Part shown: positions 47,715-57,547 of the stretch, one piece after another
How positions within the stretch are numbered: the stretch's first letter is position 1
Layout: each line of letters begins with the position of its first letter
Assembly (NCBI GenBank): GCA_014871385.1
Contig: CM026426.1
Coordinates: forward strand, 78,783,566-78,847,565
DNA: 64,000 nt
DNA from: Ceratodon purpureus
Taxonomy: Eukaryota > Streptophyta > Bryopsida > Pseudoditrichales > Ditrichaceae
Direction of reading: 5' to 3'
Notes under the pieces: generated by a model
What the model saw: the letters and a program-made list of their open reading frames with translations, nothing else
Told to the model about the DNA's origin: nothing
Database searches by the model: none
Position numbers and translations under genes: made by a program

Positions 47715-48520
47715 TTGGACAGCAAAGGCTGCGCGGTTGCTTCAAAGGGCTCATTCCCCAACAGAAAAACTACATATAATGAACAGAGTTGCAGCCCCAG
47801 CAAGAGTCCTCGGCACCGAGGCATTATGCCAAGGGCTGCGAGGCTGCTAGAGGGGCACACAATGCAACTTAAGAAACAACATAAAAAGACGAGAGCTGGA
47901 GCCCCCAGCGGGAGTCCTCGGCACCAAGGCATTATGCCAAGGGCTGCGAGGCTGCTAGAGGGGCACACAATGCAACTTAAAAAATAACATAAAAAGACCA
48001 CAGTTGGAGCTCCCAGCGGGAGTCCTCGGCACCGAGGCATTATGCCAAGGGCTGCGAGGCTGGTAGAGGCGCACACAATGCAACTTAAAAAACAACATAA
48101 CAAGACCAGAGTTGGAGCTCCCAGCGGGAGTCCTCGGCACCGAGGCGTTATGCCAAGGGCTGCGAGGCTGCTAGAGGGGCACACAATGCAACTTAAAAAA
48201 CAACATAAAAAGACCAGAGTTGGAGCTCCCTGCGGGAGTCCTCGGCACTGAGGCATTATGCCAAGGGCTGCGAGGCTGCTAGAGGGGCACATAGTGCAAC
48301 TTATAAAACAACATAAAAAGACCAGAGTTGGAGCCCCCAGCACAAGTCCTCGGCACCGAGGCAGTATGCCGAGGGCTGCGAGGTTGCTAGAGGGGCACAC
48401 AATGCAACTTACAAATCAACATAAAAAGACCAGAGTTGGAGCCCCCTACGGGAGTCCTCGGCACCGAGGCATTATGCCAAGGGCTGCGAGGCTGCTTCAA
48501 AGGGCTGTAGAATGGAGAGA
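47715..48520 (-). repeat. Family-B tandem array, exact 108-base period
   Basis: CCTCGGCACCGAGG (or one-base variants) starts at 47808, 47916, 48024, 48132, 48240, 48348 and 48456: six consecutive steps of exactly 108. Units share GGGCACACAATGCAACTTA and AACATAAAAAGACCAGAG. The array lies in one intron between the exons at 48570 and 47666. Because 108 is divisible by 3, both strands show long false frames through it. Confidence 0.97.
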
Positions 48521-48569
48521 AACTACGACATGCGCTGATCAGAGTTGGAGCCCCAGCATTAGTTCATAC

Positions 48570-48934
48570 TTGATTGTTCGTGGGTGTTGCGATCATGACA
48601 TCGCCTCCTCTGGTCGCGATGAAAGGACCACCGCTATCGCTGGTACTGCTTCCCGCACCGGTTTGAGGCTGCGACATGGACATTGCTCTTCTCTCAGAAA
48701 ACCCTGGTAATTAGGTATCCTCGCGAGACCTAATGCTGTACTTACCATAAGCTCGAAACTCTCAAATAGGTTGGCATCAAACTCTGAAACGAAGACGGAT
48801 CTAATGCAGAACATAATAACACATGAAGTCGTCACCTGAATATGGTTGCTGGGCTTCAGCTTTACTGGTGCTCGCATACTCCGGTCGACTGATTCTTCCT
48901 CCATGTCGTCCTCGACTTCGATCTGCTCCAGGAG
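48570..48934 (-). CDS. Family-B gene, N-terminal small exons
   Basis: The exon 48934-48836 (acceptor TACTGCAG, donor GTGACG, phase 0) reads LLEQIEVEDDMEEESVDRS then MRAPVKLKPSNHIQ. A second piece gives EFDANLFESFELM at donor GTAAGT. A third (48700-48570) gives MSMSQPQTGAGSSTSDSGG and ends at GTATGA before the 108-base array. Acidic and serine-rich; no domain. Confidence 0.45.
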
Positions 48935-49487
48935 CTGCAGTAATAACTAAATGCTCAATGAGGTCTGCAGTGTAGGGGAATGGAAGACCAACAGAAGGGA
49001 CACCAAAATCACAAGGAACGCAGAATACTACGTAGGATGTCGTTGCGAGGCTGCATGCGCCCCCTCTCTCTTAACCTAGACCCGTCCCTCGTATATGCTG
49101 CGGTCTGAATCGGCCCCCTAGGCTATGGCAACGAGAACTTGCCTCAGTCGGTGCCGAGCCCGATATTACCACCTAGGAACTATTATTAAGGATTCGCTCT
49201 TTGCAATTTCTCAGTACGTAAATAATATGACAAGAACGCAAAAAATGAAATCATACGGCTCAAACATCGTTCAATATGTGACCATTTTAAACACATGATA
49301 AATAGGCCTTATCGTCTACGGGAAACTTCCCTCACTAAACCCTCAATTCCTAAACTACAGCCTACTCGATGACTATGTACTGGGCAATTATGAAGTAACC
49401 CATACTCATGAGGACAGTGATTTTTACTGTCTACCAGAGGACGAAGTTGACAAGCGTGTGCATGGTTCCCATTGCATTGGAGCATAC

Positions 49488-49766
49488 CTTACTGCGAGGA
49501 TTCTGGATGGGCGTTCCGTCCTCGTCCACATAGTTCAGAGTCCGCGGTGAAACATCGTCTCGTAGAATCGAAGCGCCAAGCCGTCTAGTTTGTCCTCCGA
49601 CGGCCTGACTAGAATTCCCTCCCTTCTTCCCCATCGCTGAACGCAAATTGTACGGGGATTCACAGACCTCCGGAACTGCTAACCTCTTCTTCCTCCGAAG
49701 ACGCCTCCGTTTTTGTACAGATCTGGATAACTCTGCCTCGGCCTTCGAAGCAAACCGTGTGATCAT
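49488..49766 (-). CDS. Family-B gene, first coding exon
   Basis: A true ATG at 49766 starts MITRFASKAEAELSRSVQKR then RRLRRKKRLAVPEV, a strongly basic run that could be a nuclear localisation signal. The exon ends NPRSK at donor GTATGC. It is the most upstream exon of the minus-strand ParB-methyltransferase gene that I can place. Confidence 0.5.
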
Positions 49767-50209
49767 CTCTAAGTCTAATGGGCCATTTGAAGCATTACGT
49801 AATGGCCTGAAAAAATAGGTGACAAGTGATCTATGAACCCCTTAATATGTCCATTCTTTAAAATGTCTTAAAGCGTGTCATTATGAGCTAGACCGCGATT
49901 TATATGTCTCACTGACATTTGGGCCCTCAATAAGATATTTGGACGTTAATAGTTGTCTTAATGAATGAGCCGCCGTTGGCTGTACGTGGAATGCATGAAA
50001 TTAGTTACCTGATAAGATTCCAATATCTACTCACCATGACGTAGCATTTGTTCTACAGCACAAGTTAGTTCACCTTTCATACTGTCACATATTAACTGCA
50101 TGTGAACAACCATGCGAAGACTGCGCCGTCCTTGATTCATTCTTTGCATTAATATAGCCCTCCTAAACACGTGTTTTAACATGAGCCGAGGCTAGGTTCA
50201 TTCTACTCC
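49767..50209. other. Divergent spacer between B genes
   Basis: Non-coding, likely holding the promoters of the minus-strand methyltransferase gene and the plus-strand gene to the right. Confidence 0.45.
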
Positions 50210-50217
50210 TATATAAG
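50210..50217 (+). promoter_or_regulatory. TATA box
   Basis: TATATAAG lies 73 bases before the ATG at 50290, at a normal distance for a plant promoter with a short 5' leader. Confidence 0.55.
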
Positions 50218-50289
50218 AAATGTCACTGGCTCCTGCATTTCCAGACGCATTTCCAGACTTAGATAATCTTAGTAGAGGCTTCACTGGAG

Positions 50290-50745
50290 ATGGAGGCAGA
50301 ACCGCTCATGTCCCCTTCTCGTATACTTCTAGATTCACAGGTAGAGGGAGAACATGGCGTGTCCTTAGACGATTTTCAAGATCCCTTTGATCCAGTTACA
50401 GATTGCAGCTTGCCAGACTCCAAGGAGCCACCCACAGAAGTTGCTTCCGTTGATGTCATGATTGTGGACGCCCAGGGCTGTGTCCAGTCGGCCACCCCAA
50501 CCACGGTAGAAGGAGAACGGGCTGTGTGCGATGTTATTAGTGCAACCCATGCGTACGCCAAAGTTGGAAACATCAAACCGGGGACCTACTCCAGATGTCT
50601 TTTAAGAAGTACCCCTCAACCGAAAGGACGTAGGCTACAAAGTAGAGGGTGCTGGACTGCAATTAGCACTCATGGGCTTGTTGAAGACAGTATCAAAGAC
50701 TACGATGCGAGGGAGCCATCCAGAAAACACATTCGTCGAGTTTGA
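50290..50745 (+). CDS. First exon or gene upstream of the MULE-like transposase
   Basis: ATG follows a TATA box. The frame reads MEAEPLMSPSRILLDSQVEG, an acidic middle, then HAYAKVGNIKPGTYSRCLLR. GNIKPGTYSRCLL resembles FWLLKPGKYRVYGI at 51.35 kb in the transposase exon. It may therefore be a truncated copy of that region or an earlier exon of the same gene. No other motif seen. Confidence 0.45.
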   Translation: MEAEPLMSPSRILLDSQVEGEHGVSLDDFQDPFDPVTDCSLPDSKEPPTEVASVDVMIVDAQGCVQSATPTTVEGERAVCDVISATHAYAKVGNIKPGTYSRCLLRSTPQPKGRRLQSRGCWTAISTHGLVEDSIKDYDAREPSRKHIRRV

Positions 50746-51238
50746 CAGAGTAGTGGGATTAAAGACCTTGGGTACGTGTACTTGAATGTGAACGGAATGG
50801 TTCTACTGTAATGAAAGTTCTATTAGTACTAAAAGTTGCCGTCATCTACCACTCATGTCTGTAATATCCCAGCCTATATGACAATGAAAATTAGGGCGGG
50901 CATATTCTCTGGACTTGTACTAATCCATGATTAATTAGTTCATGTAAGGTTATTCGCTCCAAAAAAATTTCCTAACTATACGTCTTAATGTTAATTGTCT
51001 CCTGAATCATGTACTCTTCCAATATCTTCTCTGAGTTTAGAAGAATGTCGCAGCGAGAAGGGTAGGTAATATTCTGTGATCATTTCCTCCGCCGTGTCTG
51101 CTTTTTTCACATCTCGCTCTTCGTGTTCACAGTATGGCTTACCTTCCTGCAGATTTGCATTCTGTTCCGATTACGTTTCCTTTGGGTGTAGATGGGTGTG
51201 CTATGATCAGTTCTACCACTCTGAGTCTTCGCTTCTAG
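50746..51238 (+). other. Spacer or intron before the transposase exon
   Basis: AT-rich, no coding frame. It ends in CGCTTCTAG, used as the acceptor for the next exon. Confidence 0.45.
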
Positions 51239-53247
51239 TACAGGGAGGAATCACTTCATGTAGAGGAGGAGATTTTTGACGACATCAGTGGCAAACTCTT
51301 GCATGCAGTGGGTCAGTTATCTACCCAGAAGGAGTTTGGGACGTTTTGGTTGCTTAAACCAGGGAAGTACAGAGTCTACGGAATTACGGAGTCTGTCTTA
51401 GGTGCTTCTACTGAATTGCTTACCCCCCGATCGTCCACAATAGTGTGCATCAATTCTAATCCGCCGTTGAGGAAAGTGAAGACTGAGCCAGGACTTCAAA
51501 CCATCTTTGAGTTGAGTGATTCTGATAGTAGAAACGTACTTGAGACAACAATACTCCCTGAGGTGAAGGACACGACATTGCCAAGTGCAGTTGAGATTCC
51601 TGCGGAAGTAGTTGCCTCCCTGAAGTCATCCGTTCCATCTACCCCGGCAGTCTCCCCTCCGTCTACCCCGGCAGTCTCCCCTTCAGACAGTGTTGTCCAG
51701 TGCCTCATGAAGCTTAGCCCTCGTAAAAGGTCAAAGAGTGTTCTGTCTTGCATCAATTTTGATGCAATTAGAATGCAGGAAGTTGAGTACCTTCCTCCTC
51801 AGTACAATGGCGATGTCATTTTTGAGTTCCCACCTCTAGGTGCTCACGGCCATCACTCCGCCGCAAAGGAGTTACGGGGAATGGATAGGAAATACGACAG
51901 ACACCCTTGGACTCGAACAGTGACTTCGAATATTCAGAATGACCTCAAGCTGACATTCCGTTCTTCGTCGTGCCTTGGCCATCTCCGTTGTGACAATGTC
52001 AAATGTGAGTATCTTACACGTGATAATAGGACTTCGGTAGTGAACGAGACTGAATGGGATGGGAAATCTGAGAGACTGTATGAAGTTGGGTCGAACCCGC
52101 CGCAGAGTTCCACTGTGATCTGTAAATCTTGCAGTACGCCGCCGACCTGCGTTGCACTTTGCCCTGCAAAGATTTACTATGTCACTGTAGGACCTCACAT
52201 GACGAGAGCGTGCGTCCACTTGGGAACTCACAACCACCCAGTGAAGTCCGGCGAGAACCGTGACTTCATCGAACACACGGAGAATTTGATCAGGGAGCAG
52301 GTGGAGCGTACTCCCTCCGCCACTCCCTCCGCCATCGTCCTCGAAACTGCGAAGGAGCTGCTGGGCCCGTTACTTCTCGCCAAGGAAGGTGAACCGCAGA
52401 AGATTCTGGAATTGGAGGAGCTCGAACCAATATTCGACCGCTGTAAGCACCTCTCTTCCCCAAACATCCAAAATTGCATTACATCGTTCAAGAATGTTAG
52501 GCGCTTTGGGACCATGGATGGCATCAGGATGCTGCGAGGCTTCAGCAACTGGAAGTTTATTCAAAATAACATGTTCCCGGGGCAAGGCAATGATGCGGCG
52601 AAGGTGTTTGTCTTCAAGATGTCTGAGGTAGGGCCGGGTTCTGGAGTCGATCTAGTTAAGCGTATGCAGACAGGCGGTGACTTGGAGGATGCGTGGATCA
52701 TGTTTGACCACGTGAGGCGAGTTAGGGACTGCGTAACGATGGCGTGCCACGTCTACGACTCCACTTACTGTCGGATAATGACAATCGCTGCGTGCGACAT
52801 GCAGTCGGTGGACACGGCAGCCCAGTCCGTGCTCTGGAAGAATTTGAATGCCAGTATGGAGACTCACGGGGTCGCGAGAGTAAACTTTAAGGGCTTCATG
52901 GCAGACGGTGCCCAAGCGAATTGGAACGCAGTTCGAATTATCTATGGGAGCGGTAACGCCTCTGAGAGGATGGTTGATAGGCAGAGGACATGCCTATTTC
53001 ATTGGAGGCAGTCTTTGGAGCAACATACAAACGCTAACATTCGACAGGACCTCCGAGCTCAACACATCAAACTTTGCCAGCAGTACAAGAACGCGACGAC
53101 ACTAGCCGAAGCTGAAACAAAATTCTTGGCAATCCGAGCATGGTGGATGTCATCCGACGCTGCAACTAGAAAAGGCTCTCCAACATGGAGACGTGGCTCT
53201 CGTTCTGGCACCATCGCTATCGCCAGTGGGGAGGCTTCATGGAACTG
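51239..53247 (+). CDS. MULE-like transposase, first large exon
   Basis: From acceptor TTCTAG the exon reads YREESLHVEEEIFDDISGK and a Pro/Ser-rich part containing a duplicated PSTPAVS. A zinc-binding region follows (C-x4-C near CLGHLRCDNVKC, CKSCSTPPTCVALC, then RACVHLGTHNHPV), of the WRKY/GCM/FLYWCH-like C-x-H-x-G-x-H-x-H kind often found before MULE transposases. The DDE-type core follows: YDSTYCRIMTIAACD, then FKGFMADGAQANWNAVRIIY and RTCLFHWRQSLEQH, matching the MULE D-G-x(n)-A-x(n)-C-x-x-H pattern. Near 53168 one base is missing in an A-run; the next frame gives METWLSFWHHRYRQWGGFME and ends at GTAAGC. Otherwise it looks whole. Confidence 0.8.
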
Positions 53248-53677
53248 GTAAGCTATCTCTCGGCCTTTCAGGTCTCTATCGCATCTTAAGTAACTTGCTG
53301 GAGGTAAAGAATCTGCTCTCTCGTGATGCTCCGTGGGATGCCCTAGCGTCCAGTGCAGCACCCTTTCAGCCCTCGGTAACGAGTACTCGAGGTGGGAGTA
53401 CAGAATCTGCTCATTTCTGATCCTCTGAGCCATGACCTACCGCCGAATCCAGCAGCCTTGCAGCCCTTGGCAAGTTGCCTCGGGGCCGAGCACTCTTGCT
53501 CGGGGTACTCAGTCTGGTCTTTCCTGATGCTCCATGCCTTCAGTAAGCGCCCAATGCAGCAGCCTTGCAGCCCTTGGCAATTGACCTCGGTGTCGAGGAC
53601 TCTTGCTAGTGGCACTGTGTTTGCTTCGCAGTCAGTAATTGGACCCTAAACCCTAACCTAACCCCTAATGTGTGCAG
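53248..53677 (+). other. Phase-0 intron with two or three B units and telomere-like repeat
   Basis: GTAAGC to TGTGCAG. It contains plus-sense B units at about 53455-53500 (GCAGCCCTTGGCAAGTTGCC, GGGGCCGAG) and 53560-53605, a weaker one near 53365, and CCCTAAACCCTAACCTAACC at 53644. Confidence 0.8.
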
Positions 53678-55129
53678 AATCACACTGAGGAAGAGCTGGC
53701 GGAAATGCCGTCGTGCAATCTTGCTGAATCAATTCACAACAGGTGGAAGCAGCAGCCTGGAGATCGGGGCAGCGACTTGTACGTTGCAGCTGTCGACGAC
53801 TTTGTAAGGGCGTTCATGCAATGCGTTGCGTACTTCCAGTTCTTGAAGGGGGAGCGTCCCGGGAAAGGTCCATCAAAAGAAGAGCTCAGCCTCCGACGTG
53901 CACAGAGATCTGCAGCGAGGACAGGGAACCCGAAGGTCCTACATGAAGCGATTATGAACATGCCAGGAGCGGGCGACTGGTGCACAAGGGACCCGCATCT
54001 TGAAGGGGAGGAGGTCTGTGTCTCACTAAAACAAAAACCCGATGTTGCCTTCGGAGATGAACGAGAGTCTCATAGGCCAGAGAAGATCACCGTGTCAAGA
54101 CCTCGTGTCCAGACTAGAGCTGCACATCGGGAGAGCGACTACCCTCCGACGGTGGTAATAGCAGACTCTCCTACAAGCACTGAAGCGGACGAACCCGACC
54201 TTCACACTGAGCAGTGTCCACCTCCAGTCGAGTACCATCACGTCACTTCAGTTGAAGAGACCGCCTGCAACCCTTCCGAGTGGCACATTGCACGACTTCC
54301 TAAGACGTCCGCTAAGGCTTGCTTTGCCCAACACGCTGTGACTAAGAAGAAATGCGTGGCACGGATTGTGCAGCACGGAAAGAGCGTGGCTGCGCCGACA
54401 TACACAGGCCCCATGAAGAACTACCAGAAGGACAGAATAGAGACTCATCAGTTCTTTTTCTGCAATGACGACATTGACAGGTGCGTCAAGGGTAGCAAGC
54501 GGAAGTGGGTCCTATCGGTGCCAAAGGTACCTGAGGTGTGGCCTGTGAAGATTGGGACGAAGTTGACGAAGAAAGAGATCCTCTCTCTAGAGAATGCCGG
54601 CTTCAGACTTCCTCAACAGAAGGAGATGTTACCAAGAAGACTCTTCCAAGACCGGGCCGCGGCAGTGGACTTCTCGGCCTACCCTACGCCGGCATACCCG
54701 GATGAGTTCCCTACCCGGCGATCAGGAAAGCTCATCCGACGGAACAAGAAGGCCCCGTCGACCAAGCATAGCAATAATTGTGCCTCTGCCTTATCGTTGA
54801 ACGCGAAGGTCAGCAAGCTGTGCATGCTGCCTGCCCCAGCCCTGGGATGCATTGTCACATTGGATTCTGGGAAGCTTCCAAAGGTACAACAATACTACCT
54901 GACCATTTCGCAGCACCTTGCCTGCACTTGCCCAAATTTCAAGGAGATGGCAATGACGGCACTTGGGAAGCGGGGTCAATGGGCTAATTGTAAGCATTTG
55001 TACTATCTTCTCAGTGTAGTTTGCGGTCTTGATTCGGAGTCGGATACATTCATTCATGCAGCTAGTTTTAGCTTCAACGAAGTGAAGCAAGTCCTAGAGA
55101 GTGGCCTTCTGAAGCACCTGGACAAGTAG
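53678..55129 (+). CDS. MULE-like transposase, C-terminal exon with SWIM finger
   Basis: It opens NHTEEELAEMPSCNLAESIH NRW, the typical MULE stretch after the catalytic core. A long variable middle follows. The C-terminal SWIM zinc finger is C-T-C-P-N-F-K then WANCKHLYYLL (C-x-C-x(n)-C-x-H) near 54930-55010. It ends at TAG 55127. Together with the first exon this gives a protein of about 1,150 residues, at the long end for MULE transposases. It would mobilise the B element. No break was seen in this exon. Confidence 0.85.
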   Translation, partial: NHTEEELAEMPSCNLAESIHNRWKQQPGDRGSDLYVAAVDDFVRAFMQCVAYFQFLKGERPGKGPSKEELSLRRAQRSAARTGNPKVLHEAIMNMPGAGDWCTRDPHLEGEEVCVSLKQKPDVAFGDERESHRPEKITVSRPRVQTRAAHRESDYPPTVVIADSPTSTEADEPDLHTEQCPPPVEYHHVTSVEETACNPSEWHIARLPKTSAKACFAQHAVTKKKCVARIVQHGKSVAAPTYTGPMKNYQKDRIETHQFFFCNDDIDRCVKGSKRKWVLSVPKVPEVWPVKIGTKLTKKEILSLENAGFRLPQQKEMLPRRLFQDRAAAVDFSAYPTPAYPDEFPTRRSGKLIRRNKKAPSTKHSNNCASALSLNAKVSKLCMLPAPALGCIVTLDSGKLPKVQQYYLTISQHLACTCPNFKEMAMTALGKRGQWANCKHLYYLLSVVCGLDSESDTFIHAASFSFNEVKQVLESGLLKHLDK

Positions 55130-55907
55130 TGATATCTTATTCGTTATTCACACATGCATCGCCTGAATTCATCTGAATGATGAAGTAGTGAGACTAAAAG
55201 GGCCACTACCAAAAATTTGCACTTGCACTGTAAACCGTTGTTCCCATTCTTGTGAATCACGCCCTTATTATTTGTAAGCGCTGTTAAGAACCATTTTGCA
55301 AGTCATTTAAAGAACTGTGTAATTCCTGAAGAGGTGCATGTAAAAGGGTCTGGGAGGAAGTCACATATGTGTGCTTAGGCCCGAACAATCCTTTTCCAGA
55401 CTCCCTAAACCGAGAGAACTCTTAGTGAAGGGGAGGTGAACTACCGACCCACCTTTGTCATAGGTCCATGAATGGGATAAACTACCACTCGTTCTGTTGT
55501 ACTTTGCAGAACGTGCATACATTTGTATGTTATGTTGCACATGTATGGTCTAATCTTTTTGTTCGTGCGCAAAGTTAGAATTCATTGTCTTCCAGTTTTC
55601 GACGCTTGCTTGGGTTGGAATCATCGGCAGTGGCTGTTGGCTGACGTTCATCCCCTACCTAGGTTGCTCACGACGTACTGAACTCAAATTCAGCGCTACA
55701 GTATTACCTCACGGCCTATCCTTATAAAAAGACCCGGCTGAGCAGTCTCTATAACAACAATCCACGAGTGGAGGCCACTACTGCACCCGAAAACCGTAAT
55801 ACAATAATTTCCACGGCCATAGATCATGCCATGTATTCATTTTGCTGAGATTGTCCACGGTAATAGGTCCCATTACAAACTAAATTTAGAAATTTAAAAA
55901 CCAAACT
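55130..55907 (+). other. 3' flank of the transposase gene
   Basis: No coding frame. Sequence between the stop codon and the right heptamer array; a possible polyadenylation signal is not obvious. Confidence 0.5.
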
Positions 55908-55946
55908 AGTTACCGCTCTCCGCTCTCCGCTCACCGCTCACCGCTC
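55908..55946. repeat. Heptamer array, right end
   Basis: On the minus strand, five units of GAGCGGT/GAGCGGA ending AGCGGTAACT. Inverted copy of the left array. Confidence 0.9.
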
Positions 55947-56455
55947 GCACTATAGTGACGTCCTTGCCGTCACAGAACAATGATAATTCATTATTACGAA
56001 TTTGAATGTGGCAATTGGAGCAGCTGTCACATCACATGCCCACGCCATTATGACTTGGTGACGGATTGAAAAAAAATCAAAACACGTCCTATCAACATCC
56101 TACGTGGCGTAATGGGACGGATGTTAGGGATGACCATCCATGCATGGATGGTATGTACATAGCCATACGTCATGACCCATCGCTCGTGACGATTCAGTCT
56201 CGGGAGGTGGGGTCCTGCAGGGTATACACCCGCCACTCCCGACATTTCCTCCTCATTTCCAGCCTTCTCTTTTTCAGCTCTCTTTCGTCCTCTTCTCAGC
56301 GCTCCGCGGAGGTCGCGTCGGCTGCTAGGGTTCAGGGCGTCAGCTCCTTCACCAGCGCGCGTCGGCTCCTGTGCTCGGATCATCTGCCGACTATGAAAGG
56401 CCATCCGCCGACGACATGGCTGCCTCCGAGAGTGGGTAAGTTGTCGCTTTCGGCT

Positions 56456-56700
56456 GTCGGCCGACGCCACCCCTTCTTGAGTCCTTCATGTTTCTGTTTT
56501 TTCGCATGGGTTTGTCCCCCCCGTCGGCTGTCCGCCAACGCCACCCCTTCTTGAGTCATTCATGTTTCTGTTTTCTCATTTGGGTTTGTCCCCCCCGTTG
56601 GCGGTCCGCCGATGGGGTAGGAGTGTCCATCCCCCTCGTCGGCTGTCCGCCGATGGGGAGGGAGTGTCCATACCCTTCATCCGCTGTCCGCCGATGGAGT
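56456..56700 (+). repeat. Family-C palindromes in a short tandem array
   Basis: Five copies (about 56456, 56523, 56598, 56638 and 56680) of GTCGGCTGTCCGCCGA-type palindrome. They are separated by repeated CACCCCTTCTTGAGT, TTTGTCCCCCC and GGGAGGGAGTGTCCAT phrases. It lies in the leader or intron before the ATG at 56745; an AG follows at about 56741 (TTTTGCAG). Confidence 0.9.
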
Positions 56701-56744
56701 GAGACTCTGATGGTCTAATCTTGTGATTCTGATTTTGCAGGGCA

Positions 56745-57479
56745 ATGGTCGACCTCACCGCAAAACCAAACGGGTTACGCTGGTTTTGTGACAAGGTTGT
56801 TGATGCTAAAGGAGAAATAGTTGCACGGGGCTTGAAACCAAGGGTGACATTCCTCGCTGGTTCGAAGATAACGGAGTGGGGCATCACCTGGCGTGACACT
56901 CCTACGTCACTAGGCTTCGTGACCAAAATAGGTCAGAAGCAAATGGCGGGTGGACCAAGATTCGAGATTATTGGTGCCAAAGAATGCAAGGATAAGGACA
57001 ACATGTGCTTGGTGATTGCATCGGTTCTTGTGGTGGAGGGGAATCCAGTGGAATGCTTCGCGGTTGTAATTTCGGCTAAGAAGTGCATGGACAGCTTGTG
57101 CTCCAAGGAAATACAGGAAGCGGCTCCTTGTGGCAGGGGCGAGAACACTACCGTAGGCGCTGACGACATACTCGACGTGATTGATATGCTCGGAGACATA
57201 GTGATGGAAGATGAGACGAAGAGTTCGGTTAAGCCTTCACCAAAGAAAATAGGCGGCCGCAAGTCTGCTGTAGAAGCGGGCACTGGTACTGTCACCCCCG
57301 AGGCTAGAGAGACACAAGCGACAGGGGAGTCATCAAGAAAGAAGAAGGGAAAGGCAGCGGCTACTGAGGGCGAGGGTGGGAGACAGAAGAGAGGTGGGAA
57401 GAAGGAAGAGAAAAAGCAGACCGTCGCGGAAGCTCTCATGCTCGCAAACAATCTCACTTCCAAAACAAAGGACACCGAC
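56745..57479 (+). CDS. Family-C ParB-methyltransferase gene, N-terminal exon
   Basis: ATG at 56745 (after TTTTGCAGGGCA) reads MVDLTAKPNGLRWFCDKVVD, RVTFLAGSKITEWGITWRD and CLVIASVLVVEGNPVECFAV, then a very basic Lys/Gly linker (SSRKKKGKAAATEGEGG). The exon end is set by frame agreement: a weak donor GTCCTT at 57480 joins in phase 0 to an exon at 57548. The order, folded start, basic linker, then ParB-like domain, is the same as in family A. Confidence 0.6.
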
Positions 57480-57547
57480 GTCCTTGCACGTTGGAGGAGG
57501 GACTTGGGCACTGCTTCTTCAACAAGCAATGTGTCCTTCCTTCGCAG

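Larger units (their letters stand above)
38830..55965. mobile_element. Candidate ~17-kb family-B element inserted in family C
   Basis: The segment is edged by inverted arrays of the heptamer GAGCGGT/GAGCGGA (38854-38899 and 55908-55946), both ending AGCGGTAACT on the inner side. All family-B repeat units lie between the arrays and all family-C palindromes lie outside, on both sides. GCCGTCAC occurs directly outside each end (38822-38829 and 55966-55973) and could be an 8-base target duplication, but the last 19-24 bases of the two ends do not match well. It contains a MULE-like transposase and a ParB-like plus methyltransferase gene. The exact ends are tentative. Confidence 0.5.

Noticed and set aside
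47561-48400. 279-codon minus-strand frame and matching plus-strand frames with repeated peptides
   Set aside because: They are produced by the 108-base tandem array, whose period is a multiple of three, and lie in an intron.
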